64,000 nt of DNA, taken from the NCBI GenBank assembly GCA_046348855.1, contig JAXMDK010000018.1, positions 15,082-79,081 on the forward strand. Reading direction: 5' to 3'. How positions within the stretch are numbered: position 1 is the stretch's first letter; every line of letters starts with the position of its first letter. The translations under genes were made by a program, and so were the position numbers. This DNA comes from TMP-24 sp046348855 (GTDB lineage Bacteria; Pseudomonadota; Alphaproteobacteria; Rhodobacterales; Rhodobacteraceae). A model generated the notes under the pieces. The model was not told the DNA's origin. It made no database searches and saw nothing but the letters and a program-made list of their open reading frames with translations. Positions 9,862 through 18,790 of this stretch are shown here, one piece after another.

Positions 9862-10160
9862 CTCCCCCTCGATCGGCCTCTTCCTGTTTCCCGGACCGAT
9901 CAGGTGACGCGCCGGTGGCGCGTCGCCCGGTCCGTTGGCCGGAGCGCAAGCGCAGGCCAAGGGGTGATCCGCCGTCCCGAACCTTGGGGCATGGACAGTG
10001 CCCGCCCCGGTGGGGGCGTAGCCCCCGCCGCCCGGGGGGCGGGGGCTGGCCATGCGCTCGGCGCACGGCCGGAGCATATCGAAGCTACTCGTGAGACGCG
10101 CGAGGCGATGGCCTCGCGCTTGCCCGACCGTTGATCGGTCCGGCAAACAGGATCCCGCCT
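9862..10160. other. Repeat-rich intergenic spacer, no gene
   Basis: About 300 bp between the end of the sugar operon and the convergent L,D-transpeptidase gene. I find no plausible gene. The spacer holds several strong GC stem-loops: 9906-9924 (8-bp stem, GGT loop), 10020-10047 (10-bp arms) and 10098-10119 (9-bp perfect stem, 4-nt loop). It is framed by a 20-bp near-perfect inverted repeat. The stems may act as transcription ends for the convergent genes. Confidence 0.7.
9883..10151. repeat. Inverted-repeat-bounded element (269 bp)
   Basis: Positions 9883-9902 and 10132-10151 are inverted copies that match at 19 of 20 bases (core CCGGACCGATCA). Between them are further hairpins and no open frame with coding character. 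Part of the left end recurs at 54868-54915. The structure resembles a miniature inverted-repeat element, but I see no target-site duplication that would prove it. Confidence 0.5.
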
Positions 10161-10670
10161 CTACCTACGCACCACCAGCCGCTGGCCCGGCGCCACCCTT
10201 TGGGCGATCCACAGAAGATCATCGCGTGCAAAGGCGAGGCAGCCGGCGGTCGGCGCGCCGGGGCGGCGCCAGGCGTGCAGGAAGATCGCCGATCCGCGCC
10301 CCGGCACCGCGTCGGGCCAGTTCCAGTCGGTCACCAGGATCACATCATAAAGGGGATCGGCGCGGCGCAGCCGTTCGTTGGTCCGGCCGAACGGCTTGTG
10401 GACCAGATGGTTGTAGGCGGGATGGCTCGGGTCGTCGCACCAGCGGTCCTGCAGCCCGATCGGCAGGGCCCATGCCGGCACATCGCGCGCGGCGATCCGG
10501 TCGGGGCGGTAGAACATGGCGACGATCCGGTGGACCCCGGCGGGCGTCGCTCCGTCGCCCTCGCGCTTGTCGGCGCGGATGCCGCCGCGCCCGACGGTTA
10601 CCGGAAAGCGGCGGCCGAGGAACAGAAGGCCGGTGGGCGTCAGCACCAGATCGCCCGGCCGCGCCGTCAC
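10161..10670 (-). CDS. L,D-transpeptidase (YkuD) family protein
   Basis: About 169 aa. The YkuD-type core ends with IFLHAWRRPGAPTAGCLAFARDDL, matching the family pattern His-(x)n-[ST]-x-Gly-Cys with the catalytic Cys in TAGC. The most likely start is the GTG at 10670, which overlaps the true stop of ribA (GTGA), so it is coupled to ribA. No signal peptide is visible. Members cross-link peptidoglycan or attach proteins to it; ErfK/YafK-like roles are possible. Because of the ribA frameshift, an automatic annotation may wrongly fuse the two genes. Confidence 0.82.
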   Translation of the reverse strand: MTARPGDLVLTPTGLLFLGRRFPVTVGRGGIRADKREGDGATPAGVHRIVAMFYRPDRIAARDVPAWALPIGLQDRWCDDPSHPAYNHLVHKPFGRTNERLRRADPLYDVILVTDWNWPDAVPGRGSAIFLHAWRRPGAPTAGCLAFARDDLLWIAQRVAPGQRLVVRR

Positions 10671-11756
10671 AGAAGATGCCCCGACTTCGCGGCCTTGGTC
10701 GCCAGATAGGCGGCATTCTCGCGGGTCTTGCCGACCTTCAGCGCCACCCGTTCGGCGACGCGGATGCCGGTCGCCTCCATCATCGCGATCTTCCGGGGAT
10801 TGTTGGTCAACAACCGGACCGCGCCGGAACCCCATCCGCTTCAGGATCTCGGCGGCGATGCGGAAATCGCGCTCGTCATCCTCGAACCCCAGCCGGTGGT
10901 TGGCCTCGACCGTGTCGAAACCCTGGTCCTGCAGCGAATAGGCGCGCATCTTGTTGGCCAAGCCGATGCCGCGCCCCTCCTGGTTGAGGTAGAGCAGGAC
11001 GCCCGCGCCCTCCTCGCCCATCTGTGCCAGCGCTGCGGCAAGCTGGGCGCCGCAATCGCATTTCAGGCTGCCCAGCACGTCGCCGGTGAAGCAGGCCGAA
11101 TGCAGCCGCGCCAGCACCGGCCGGTCGCGGGGCGGGTTGCCGATCTCGATGGCATAGTGATCCTCGCCCCCCAGGTCGGGACGGAACACATGGACCCGCC
11201 CGGCGGCAGCGGCGGCCAGCGGCACGCGCGCGGCAGCCACTTCGGAAAAGGCCGAGGCGGCGGCCAGTTCCGGCGCGATGGTGGCGAGGTCCAGAAGGGT
11301 CAGCGCCTCGCACCGGGCAAAGTCCTCTGCCCCATCCAGCGCCACCATCAACACCGATGGCAGCAGGTGCGCGGTCTTGGCGATCTGCAAGGCCGCCCGC
11401 GCCAAAGCCGCGTCGCCACCGCGCAAAGCCCGGAACGGGCCTTTCAGCGGATGGGCAAGGTCGTGGGCCGGATCGGCCAGATCGCGCACCCAGGCCTCGT
11501 CGGCCGCGGCCGGCAGTTCCAGCCGCACCAGATCGCCGTCGTAGGCGGCGATCTTCAGCGTCTCGGCCCGCCGCGCGGTCAGCGCGATGACCGGCGCGCC
11601 CAGCCCGCGCAGGCCGGCCAGACGCTCGGCCCCCAGCCCTTCGGCGGCGACGAACAGGATCGCGCCGGCCGGGCCGGCCAGCACCACCGCCACGCCCATG
11701 CGCAGGTCGGCGCGGGCGCGGTTCAGGCGTTCGGCGGGGCTTGGACCAAGGGACAT
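10667..11756 (-). pseudogene. ribA: GTP cyclohydrolase II, interrupted by a one-base frameshift
   Basis: First enzyme of riboflavin synthesis (GTP to the diaminopyrimidine). The frame from ATG 11756 (GGAAG just upstream) gives a family N-terminal extension, then the zinc site CFTGDVLGSLKCDCG and the GTP site EGRGIGLANKMRAYSLQDQGFDTVEANHRLGF. After EILKRMGF the frame is lost: an extra G at 10826/10827 (+ strand) breaks it. In the shifted frame the expected end VRLLTNNPRKIAMMEATG...SGHLL continues to a TGA at 10669-10667. Restoring one base gives a full-length protein of about 360 aa. All other parts are intact, so this may be a sequencing error or a very recent mutation. Confidence 0.85.
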
Positions 11757-11920
11757 CGGGCTTCCGGTCTGGCGGGCGACGCGATCTAGATAGTCGCGCC
11801 GGAAGGAAATTGAAACATATCCGGCCCATCCGACACGACCGCGTGAGAAGTTTGTCGCATGCCTTGCCCCTGCCTGCGGCCGGGCGCATGTCAGGGCCAA
11901 TCACCACGGCGGAGGCCGAG

Positions 11921-12607
11921 ATGGCGAACCTCAAGAAGATCCTTCTGGTCGATGACGACGACGACCTGCGCGAGGCGCTGGCCGAACAGCTGGTGTCGAC
12001 CGACGATTTCGACGTGTTCGAGGCGACGAACGGCGCCGAGGCGGTCGAAAAGACCCGCGCCGACATGTTCGATCTCATCATCCTCGATGTCGGCCTGCCC
12101 GACACCGACGGTCGCGAACTCTGCCGCCGGCTGCGCAAGCAGGGGGTCAAGTGCCCGATCCTGATGCTGACCGGCCATGACACCGATGCCGACACGATCC
12201 TGGGGCTGGATTCGGGCGCCAATGACTATGTGCCGAAGCCCTTCAAGTTTCCGGTCCTGCTGGCCCGCATCCGCGCCCAGTTGCGCACCCACGAACAGTC
12301 CGAGGATGCTGTGTTCGGCCTTGGCCCCTACACGTTCAAGCCGGCGATGAAGATGCTGATCGACGCACGCGACAAGAAGATCCGCCTGACCGAGAAGGAA
12401 ACCAACATCCTCAAGTATCTCTACCGCGCCAGCGAAAGCGTGGTGCCGCGCGACGTGCTGCTGCATGAGGTCTGGGGCTACAACGCCGGCGTCACCACCC
12501 ACACGCTGGAAACGCACATTTACCGTTTGCGCCAGAAAATCGAACCAGATCCGTCAAACGCCCGCCTTCTTATTACCGAATCGGGCGGTTACAGATTGGC
12601 TCCATAG
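11921..12607 (+). CDS. OmpR-family DNA-binding response regulator
   Basis: 228 aa. The receiver domain has the acidic pocket DDDDD (11-15), phospho-acceptor Asp56 (LIILDVGLPDTDG) and Lys106. The C-terminal winged helix (about 135-228) ends TTHTLETHIYRLRQKIEPDPSNARLLITESGGYRL. The ATG has GGAGG about 7 bp upstream. No sensor kinase is adjacent; it stands alone, divergent from ribA, with a strong terminator behind it. Similar orphan regulators are conserved in Rhodobacterales, but I cannot assign the partner or regulon. Confidence 0.92.
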   Translation: MANLKKILLVDDDDDLREALAEQLVSTDDFDVFEATNGAEAVEKTRADMFDLIILDVGLPDTDGRELCRRLRKQGVKCPILMLTGHDTDADTILGLDSGANDYVPKPFKFPVLLARIRAQLRTHEQSEDAVFGLGPYTFKPAMKMLIDARDKKIRLTEKETNILKYLYRASESVVPRDVLLHEVWGYNAGVTTHTLETHIYRLRQKIEPDPSNARLLITESGGYRLAP

Positions 12608-12659
12608 GTTCCCCTTGCCGCACCGGGGTCATGATGCGGCATCCTCCCTGTTGGACTGG

Positions 12660-12685
12660 CCCGGGCTTTGCCCGGGTCTTTTTTT
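12660..12685 (+). terminator. Rho-independent terminator of the response regulator gene
   Basis: A 7-bp stem CCCGGGC/GCCCGGG (12660-12666, 12670-12676) with a TTT loop is followed by a T-rich tail (TCTTTTTTT). It begins about 50 bp after the response regulator stop. Confidence 0.88.
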
Positions 12686-12704
12686 GGTAGGTCGTGGCCG
12701 CGCC

Positions 12705-13247
12705 TCAGGGCGCGGGCGTCGCCGTGGCGGCCGGCAGCTTGACCTTGGCGACGAACGGATAGGCCAGCGCCACCATCTGCTGCTGCTGCGGCCCGTCGAC
12801 GCGGCTGAAATACCATTCGCCATCCTCCAGAACCGCGAACAGCGGCTGGTGGTTGCGCATGGACTTGCCGTTTTCCTGGGTGGTGAAGTCGGCCGGAACG
12901 ATGACCCAGACCAGCGCGGTGCCGTCGGCCAGGGTGGCGTCGGAAGCGTCATAGGGGCCGGGCGCGACCGCGAAGTCGGAAATGCTGGTGCCCTTCATCA
13001 GGTCGCGGGTCTGGCCGACCAGGGTTTCCTTGACCTTGTCGGCCTCGATCCCCGAGGCGCCGGCGAAGATGTTGACGATCCGCGGCGGAATGGTCGCCAC
13101 GATCCGTTCGGCATCGGCGTGGGTGGTGGCGCGCTCGTAGCCGTTGATGGCTTTGGTCAGGCCCTTTTCCTCGGCTTCGGTCAGCGGGCGGGCGGTGGCC
13201 GGCAGGGCCGCCAGCGCGGCCAGGACGAACGGGGCTAGGAAGCGCAT
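12705..13247 (-). CDS. Hypothetical exported protein
   Basis: 180 aa. The start MRFLAPFVLAALAALPATARP is a typical Sec signal peptide with a likely cleavage after ATA. The mature part has no motif I recognise; it is a mixed alpha/beta sequence (IPPRIVNIFAGASG, GTALVWVIVPADF, EDGEWYFSRVDGPQQQQMV) that could be a small periplasmic domain. The tail is Ala/Pro-rich. It is alone on its strand, convergent with the response regulator and divergent from xthA. Confidence 0.75.
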   Translation of the reverse strand: MRFLAPFVLAALAALPATARPLTEAEEKGLTKAINGYERATTHADAERIVATIPPRIVNIFAGASGIEADKVKETLVGQTRDLMKGTSISDFAVAPGPYDASDATLADGTALVWVIVPADFTTQENGKSMRNHQPLFAVLEDGEWYFSRVDGPQQQQMVALAYPFVAKVKLPAATATPAP

Positions 13248-13393
13248 GGTACTCCATCCACGAATGCTGGCGGTGGTGTCGCACGGCCCGCCCCGCCCCT
13301 CAAGAGCCTATCGGCGGCGACGAAAGCGCTCTGTGCGGATTGCCGCCGGCCCGGTCATTCGCTAACTCTGGGCGGCGCAACAGGGGAACCGCC

Positions 13394-14182
13394 ATGACCT
13401 TCACCGTCGCCACCTGGAACATCAATTCGGTGCGCCTGCGCGAACCGATCGTGACCCGGCTGATGGGCGAGGAAGCGCCCGACATCCTGTGCCTGCAGGA
13501 ATGCAAGTGCCTGGCCGAACAGATCCCCACCGAAGCGTTCGAGGCGCTGGGCTACCGCTGGCGGGTGGCGCGCGGGCAGAAAAGCTACAACGGCGTGGCG
13601 ATCCTGTCGAAGCTGCCGATGGTCGAGGCCGGCGGCCATGATTTTGCCGATCTCGGCCATGCCCGCCATGTGGCGGGGCAACTCGAAAACGGCGTGGCGA
13701 TCCACAATTTCTACGTCCCCGCCGGCGGCGACATTCCCGACCGGGCCGAGAATGTGAAGTTCGGCCAGAAGCTGGATTTCCTGACCCACATGCGCGACTG
13801 GTTCCACCGCGAAAAGCTCAAACGGTCGATTCTCGTCGGCGACCTGAACATCGCCCCGCGCGAGGATGACGTGTGGAATCACAAGGCGCTTCTGAAGATC
13901 GTCAGCCACACGCCCGTCGAGGTCGAGCATCTGGGCGCGGCGCAAGAGGCCGGCGGCTGGGTCGACGTGACCCGCAACGACATTCCCGAAGGCCTGCTTT
14001 ACAGTTGGTGGTCCTATCGCTCGCCCGACTGGGACGCCGCCGACAAGGGCCGCCGGCTCGACCATGTGTGGGCAACGCCCGACATCGCCGGCGCCGGACA
14101 TGGCAGCCGTATCCTGCGCGCCGCCCGCGGCTGGGACCAGCCGTCGGACCACGCGCCGGTGTTCGCGACGTTCGACCTGTAG
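13394..14182 (+). CDS. xthA: Exodeoxyribonuclease III
   Basis: 262 aa AP endonuclease/3'-5' exonuclease of base excision repair. Metal and catalytic motifs are intact: TWNINSVR, LQECK (Glu36), GDLNIAP (Asp150, Asn152), RLDHVWAT and the C-terminal SDHAPV with the catalytic His. Length fits the family. The ATG at 13394 lies just after GGGGAACCGCC. In many alphaproteobacteria this gene sits next to lolA; here about 11 kb separates them. Confidence 0.96.
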   Translation: MTFTVATWNINSVRLREPIVTRLMGEEAPDILCLQECKCLAEQIPTEAFEALGYRWRVARGQKSYNGVAILSKLPMVEAGGHDFADLGHARHVAGQLENGVAIHNFYVPAGGDIPDRAENVKFGQKLDFLTHMRDWFHREKLKRSILVGDLNIAPREDDVWNHKALLKIVSHTPVEVEHLGAAQEAGGWVDVTRNDIPEGLLYSWWSYRSPDWDAADKGRRLDHVWATPDIAGAGHGSRILRAARGWDQPSDHAPVFATFDL

Positions 14183-14205
14183 GCATGAGGGGCCGCGCTG
14201 GCCCC

Positions 14206-14234
14206 TTGGCCCGGACGGCCTGAGGCCTCATATA
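14206..14234 (+). promoter_or_regulatory. Candidate sigma-70 promoter for the thioredoxin-TPR gene
   Basis: TTGGCC (14206-14211) and CATATA (14229-14234) are separated by 17 bp and lie about 30 bp before the ATG at 14263. This is the usual alphaproteobacterial spacing. Confidence 0.45.
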
Positions 14235-14262
14235 GGGGCCAAGCAACAGATGGGGGGCAGCG

Positions 14263-15171
14263 ATGCTCGAACTTGGTCAGAAACCGGCGGCGGCGCCAGA
14301 GGCGGGGCTGATCCGCGACGTGACGGAAGCCAGCTTCATGGTCGACGTGATCGACGCCAGCCGCGAGGTGCCGGTGATCGTCGATTTCTGGGCACCGTGG
14401 TGCGGGCCGTGCAAGACGCTCGGCCCGGCGCTCGAGGCGGCGGTGACGGCGGCCAAGGGCAAGGTGCGGATGGCCAAGGTCAACGTCGATGAAAACCAGA
14501 TGATCGCCGCGCAACTGCGCATCCAGTCGATCCCGACCGTCTACGCCTTCTGGCAGGGCAAGCCGGTCGACGGGTTCCAGGGCGCGATTGCCGGGTCCGA
14601 GATCAAGGCTTTCGTCGACAAGCTGGCGGGTCTCACCGGCGACGGCGGCCTGGGCGAGGCGCTCGACGCCGCCGAGGCGATGCTGGCCGAAGGCGCGGCG
14701 GTCGATGCCGCCGAAACCTTCGCCGCGATCCTGGGCGAAGAACCCGAGAACGCCAGGGCCTATGGCGGTCTGGTGCGCAGCCACCTGGCCCTGGGCAATC
14801 TCGACCAGGCCGAGGGCTTCCTTGCCGCCGCCCCCGCCACCATCGCCAAGTCGGTCGAAATCGAGGCGGCGCGCGCGCAACTTGACCTGGCGCGGCAGGC
14901 GGCGACCGCCGGCCCGGCGGCCGATCTGCAAAAGGCCGTGCTTGCCAACCCCGACGATCATCAGGCGCGGTTCGATCTGGCGCTGGCGCTTCATGCCGAG
15001 GGCAAGGTCGAGGCGGCGGTCGACGAGCTTCTGGAACTGTTCCGCCGCGACCGCGACTGGAATGACGGCGGCGCCAAGACGCAACTCTTCACCATCTTCG
15101 AGGCCCTGAAACCCACCGACCCGGTGGCGCTGAAGGGCCGGCGCAAGCTGTCGTCGATGATCTATTCCTGA
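14263..15171 (+). CDS. Thioredoxin-TPR co-chaperone, YbbN/CnoX family
   Basis: 302 aa. Residues 1-120 form a thioredoxin fold with a WCGPC active site (CGPC at 47-50), followed by TPR-like helical repeats (about 130-290). YbbN/CnoX proteins hold oxidised or unfolded clients for DnaK and GroEL (family knowledge). E. coli YbbN lacks one active Cys, but both are present here, so redox activity is plausible. It leads a small operon with the LON-domain and Trm112-like genes. Confidence 0.9.
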   Translation: MLELGQKPAAAPEAGLIRDVTEASFMVDVIDASREVPVIVDFWAPWCGPCKTLGPALEAAVTAAKGKVRMAKVNVDENQMIAAQLRIQSIPTVYAFWQGKPVDGFQGAIAGSEIKAFVDKLAGLTGDGGLGEALDAAEAMLAEGAAVDAAETFAAILGEEPENARAYGGLVRSHLALGNLDQAEGFLAAAPATIAKSVEIEAARAQLDLARQAATAGPAADLQKAVLANPDDHQARFDLALALHAEGKVEAAVDELLELFRRDRDWNDGGAKTQLFTIFEALKPTDPVALKGRRKLSSMIYS

Positions 15172-15197
15172 CCCCGTTCGCCCCACGGCCCAGACCC

Positions 15198-15833
15198 ATG
15201 ACTCCGCCCGACCTGCCCGAGGTCCTCGCCCTGTTCCCGCTTCCGGGGGCGCTGCTGCTGCCGCGCGGGCGGCTACCGCTGCACATCTTCGAGCCGCGCT
15301 ATCTGGCGATGCTCGACGACACGCTGAAGACCCGTGAGCGGATGATCGGCATCATCCAGCCGCGGCCGGCACCCGAAGGGCAGCGGCGGCTGGCCGCGGT
15401 GGGCTGCGCCGGGCGCCTGACCTCGTTCAACGAAACCGAGGACGGGCGCTACATGATCGCGCTGTCCGGGATCAGCCGCTTTCGCCTGGATCGCGAGGTG
15501 GGCGGCTTCACCCCCTATGTCCGCGCCGAAGTCAGCTGGGGCGACTTCACCCGCGACCTCGGCGGACCCGAAGAGGACGGGCTTTTCGACCGCGACAGGT
15601 TCATGGGGCTGCTCGGGCGCTATTTCAGGACGCGCAAGCTGGCCGTCGACTGGGAAGGGCTGCAGGACGCGCCGGACGAGATGCTGATCAATTCGCTGTC
15701 GATGCTGCTGCCTTTCGATCCCGAGGAAAAGCAGGCGCTGCTCGAATCGCCGACGCTGGCCAACCGGCGCGAGACGCTGCAGATGCTGATGGAATTTGCC
15801 CTCAGGGGCGACGGAGAGGGACAATTGCAATGA
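15198..15833 (+). CDS. LON peptidase substrate-binding domain protein
   Basis: 211 aa consisting of a stand-alone LON N-terminal domain: LFPLPGALLLPRGRLPLHIFEPRYLAMLDDTL is diagnostic. There is no ATPase or protease domain. The role is probably protein binding or quality control, unproven. It overlaps the Trm112-like gene by 4 bp and follows the co-chaperone gene by 26 bp, a common alphaproteobacterial trio. Confidence 0.92.
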   Translation: MTPPDLPEVLALFPLPGALLLPRGRLPLHIFEPRYLAMLDDTLKTRERMIGIIQPRPAPEGQRRLAAVGCAGRLTSFNETEDGRYMIALSGISRFRLDREVGGFTPYVRAEVSWGDFTRDLGGPEEDGLFDRDRFMGLLGRYFRTRKLAVDWEGLQDAPDEMLINSLSMLLPFDPEEKQALLESPTLANRRETLQMLMEFALRGDGEGQLQ

Positions 15834-16012
15834 GCGAACAGGTCGAATTCGACCGCCGGATGCTGGAGGCGCTGGTCTGCCCGCTGACCCAGGCGCCGCT
15901 GCGGTATGACGCGGAACGGCAGGAACTGATCTCGCCGGCGGCCAGGCTGGCCTTTCCGATCCGCGAAGGCATCCCGATCATGCTGGTCGACGAGGCACGC
16001 GAACTGGGGTAG
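15830..16012 (+). CDS. Trm112 family zinc-ribbon-like protein
   Basis: 60 aa. The pattern MLEALVCPLTQAPLRYDAERQELISPAARLAFPIREGIPIML matches the YcaR/Trm112 family. Only one of the usual Cys pairs is visible (VCPLT), so zinc binding may be weak or absent. It overlaps the LON-domain gene by 4 bp. Family members activate or stabilise methyltransferases in eukaryotes; the bacterial role is less clear. Confidence 0.9.
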   Translation: MSEQVEFDRRMLEALVCPLTQAPLRYDAERQELISPAARLAFPIREGIPIMLVDEARELG

Positions 16013-16017
16013 CGCCG

Positions 16018-17244
16018 CTACAGCGGCTGCCCCGCCAACAGCCGGGCCTCTTGCCCGCTCAGCCCCGCCGCCTGGCGCATGAAGGCACGGCGCAGGGGGG
16101 CGATGCGGTTGACCAGGCCGAGGCCCGCGTCACGCGCCATGCGCAGCATCTGATTGTCGTTTGAAAACAGCGTATTGACCGCATCCATGCCCAAGGCAAG
16201 GCTGGTCGCGTCGAACCGCCGCCAACGCTGGTAGCGCTCCAGCACGTCCGGGGCGCCGATGTCCTCGCCGCGCCGGTGGGCGCCGACCAGCACTTCGGCC
16301 AACGCCGCCACGTCGCGCAGACCCAGGTTCAGCCCCTGCCCGGCGATCGGATGGACGCCATGCGCCGCATCGCCGACCAGCGCCAGACGGGGCGCGACAT
16401 AACTGTCGGCCAGCGTCAGGTTCAGGGGATAGCTGAAGCGCGGCCCGGCCAGCGCGATCGCACCCAGAAAGTCGCCGAACCGCGGGCGCAGCACGGCCAG
16501 GAATCCTTCGTCGTCCAGCGCGGCGATGGCGCGGGCGTTGGCGTCGGCCTCGCTCCAGACGATCGAGGAGCGATTGCCGGTCAGGGGCAGGATCGCCAGG
16601 GGCCCGGTCGGCATGAAGAACTGATGCGCGATGCCGTGGTGCGGGCGTTCGTGAGCGATGGCGGCGACCAGCGCGGTCTGGCCGTAGGCATGGCCGGTGC
16701 GGCGGATGCCGGCGCGGACGGCGGCGGGCGACGTGCGTCCGTCGCAGGCGGCCAGCATAGCGGCCGTCAGTTCGCGCCCGTCCGACAGGGTGACGGTGAC
16801 GCCCGCGGCCCCGGCTTGGTGGCCGGTGACTGTGGTGGCGGGAATGTGGGTCAGGCCGGGGCAGGCCTCCATCGCCGTCAGGAAGGCCGCGTAAAGGTGG
16901 CGGTCCTCGACCATGTGGCCCACCGGGCCTTCCTCGATCTCGGCGCTGTCGAAACGCAGGGCCAGGCGCGCGGGGCCTTCGCCGGCGCGGCCGTCCGAGG
17001 CGACGATCTTCAGCATCGGCTGGCTGTCGGCGGCCAGCGCCGGCCAGACGCCGATGGCCGACAAGAGCCGGCGCGAGGCAATGGCCAGCGCATAGGCCCG
17101 CCCGTCGAAGGCGGCTTCGGCGCGCGCCCGCGCGGGCTGGGCGTCGACGACCGCCACCGTCAGGCCCGCCCGCGCCAGCGCAAGGCCCAGCGCCGGACCG
17201 TTCAGCCCGCCCCCGGCGATGATGATGTCGTGATCGCGGCTCAT
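16018..17244 (-). CDS. FAD-dependent ubiquinone biosynthesis hydroxylase (UbiH/UbiF/COQ6 family)
   Basis: 408 aa flavin monooxygenase. It has the N-terminal GGGLNGPALGLALARAG dinucleotide fold, a DG motif in the middle (ACDGRTSPAAVRAGI) and the C-terminal GDAAHGVHPIAGQGLNLGLRDV that binds FAD ribityl. It would hydroxylate the ring of a ubiquinone precursor in the cytoplasmic membrane. It is convergent with the Trm112-like gene (5 bp apart) and divergent from the amidase. Which ring position is modified cannot be told from sequence. Confidence 0.9.
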   Translation of the reverse strand: MSRDHDIIIAGGGLNGPALGLALARAGLTVAVVDAQPARARAEAAFDGRAYALAIASRRLLSAIGVWPALAADSQPMLKIVASDGRAGEGPARLALRFDSAEIEEGPVGHMVEDRHLYAAFLTAMEACPGLTHIPATTVTGHQAGAAGVTVTLSDGRELTAAMLAACDGRTSPAAVRAGIRRTGHAYGQTALVAAIAHERPHHGIAHQFFMPTGPLAILPLTGNRSSIVWSEADANARAIAALDDEGFLAVLRPRFGDFLGAIALAGPRFSYPLNLTLADSYVAPRLALVGDAAHGVHPIAGQGLNLGLRDVAALAEVLVGAHRRGEDIGAPDVLERYQRWRRFDATSLALGMDAVNTLFSNDNQMLRMARDAGLGLVNRIAPLRRAFMRQAAGLSGQEARLLAGQPL

Positions 17245-17323
17245 GCCCCCTTATCGCGCCAACCGGGCGGGATTGTCCATGCGGTCCCCAGCCGCTAGGC
17301 TTTGGCGAACACAGGAGACCGGC

Positions 17324-18655
17324 ATGACCTACTGGCGGGGCAGAACGGCGGCGGACCTGGGCCGCGCCATTGGACAGGGCGAGGTGTCGCCCCTGTGGCT
17401 GGCCGAGGATTACCTGGCGGCGATCCATGCCCATCCGGCGGCGGACCGCATCTATGTGCGGCTGACCGAAAGCCGCGCCATGGCCGAGGCCGAGGCCGCC
17501 GACCGGCGCGCCCGGGCCGGCCAGCGGCTGTCGCCTCTGGACGGGGTGCCGGTCAGCTGGAAGGACCTGTTCGACACTGCGGGTGTCGAAACCGAGGCCG
17601 GGTCGCGGCTGCTCGCCGGCCGGGTGCCGGGCAGCGATGCGGCGGTCCTGCGCAATGCCTCGGCGCTGGGGCTGGTCTGCCTGGGCAAGACCCACATGAC
17701 CGAACTGGCCTTTTCCGGTCTCGGGCTGAACCCGATGACCGCGACGCCGCCCAATGTCACCGATCCGGCGCTGGCGCCGGGGGGCTCGTCCTCGGGCGCG
17801 GCGGCCTCGGTTGCCTTCGACCTGGCGGCGGCGGCGGTGGGGTCTGACACCGGCGGATCGGTGCGGGTGCCCGCCGCCTGGAACAACCTTGTCGGGCTGA
17901 AGACCACCCACGGCCGTCTGCCGATGGCCGGGACGGTGCCGCTGGTCGAAAGTTTCGACACCATAGGGCCGCTGACCCGCACGGTCGAGGATGCGGCGCT
18001 GATGCTGGCGGCACTGGAAGGCGGGCGACCTGCCGACCTGCGCGGCGCCAGCCTGGCGGGGGCGCGGTTCCTGGTGATGGAGACGGTGGCGCTGGACGGT
18101 TGCCGGGCCGGGCCGCTGGCCGCCTTCGACGATGCGGTGGCGCGGCTCGGGGCCGCCGGGGCGACGGTCGAACGCGGCGCAATGGCCGAACTGGCCGAGG
18201 CGATGGGACTGGCCGGCGCGGTCTTCACCACCGAGGCCTATGCGATCTGGAAGGACAGGATCGAGGAACATCCCGACCTGATGTTTCCGCCGGTGCGCGA
18301 CAGGTTCCGGCTGGGCGGGGCCACCTCGGGGGTCGACTATATCGCGGCCTGGCGGCGGCTGCGCGAGATCCGGGCACTGTGGGCAGCGCGGGTCGCGGGG
18401 TTCGATGCGGTGCTGGCGCCTTCGGCGGCGATCCTGCCGCCCGACGCGGCGCGGCTGATGTCCGACCCGGACTATTTCGCCGCCGAAAACCTGCTGGCCC
18501 TGCGCAACACCCGGATCGGCAACCTGATGGGCCTGCCGGTCCTGACGCTGCCGACCGGGGTGCCGGCCTGCGGGATCATGCTGATGGGCCGTCCGATGGG
18601 CGAAGAGGCGCTGCTGCGGCTGGGCAGCGCGGCCGAGGCGGCGCTGGCAAACTGA
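17324..18655 (+). CDS. Amidase (amidase signature family)
   Basis: 443 aa. The Ser-cisSer-Lys triad is complete: Lys80 (SWKDLF), Ser155 (GGSSSG) and Ser179 (GSDTGGSVR), with the family spacings of 75 and 24. It hydrolyses an amide to acid and ammonia; the substrate is unknown. It is not obviously GatA, as no gatB or gatC is nearby. ATG 17324 follows CAGGAG. Confidence 0.92.
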   Translation: MTYWRGRTAADLGRAIGQGEVSPLWLAEDYLAAIHAHPAADRIYVRLTESRAMAEAEAADRRARAGQRLSPLDGVPVSWKDLFDTAGVETEAGSRLLAGRVPGSDAAVLRNASALGLVCLGKTHMTELAFSGLGLNPMTATPPNVTDPALAPGGSSSGAAASVAFDLAAAAVGSDTGGSVRVPAAWNNLVGLKTTHGRLPMAGTVPLVESFDTIGPLTRTVEDAALMLAALEGGRPADLRGASLAGARFLVMETVALDGCRAGPLAAFDDAVARLGAAGATVERGAMAELAEAMGLAGAVFTTEAYAIWKDRIEEHPDLMFPPVRDRFRLGGATSGVDYIAAWRRLREIRALWAARVAGFDAVLAPSAAILPPDAARLMSDPDYFAAENLLALRNTRIGNLMGLPVLTLPTGVPACGIMLMGRPMGEEALLRLGSAAEAALAN

Positions 18656-18790
18656 CCGGCCCGGCTGACGGAAAGGCAACAGGCCGGGCGCGCAAACCGC
18701 TGCCGGGAACCGCTTTTTCTGGACCCCTGCCGGGCGATTGGCTAGGATTGGGGCAAGCGGGGCGGCATGACCCCGGAGATTGAGGCACGA

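Noticed and set aside
10161..11900. One 579-aa protein joining GTP cyclohydrolase II and L,D-transpeptidase
   Set aside because: The fusion comes only from the frameshift at 10826/10827. The conserved end of ribA and its stop are in the other frame, and the transpeptidase has its own GTG start there.
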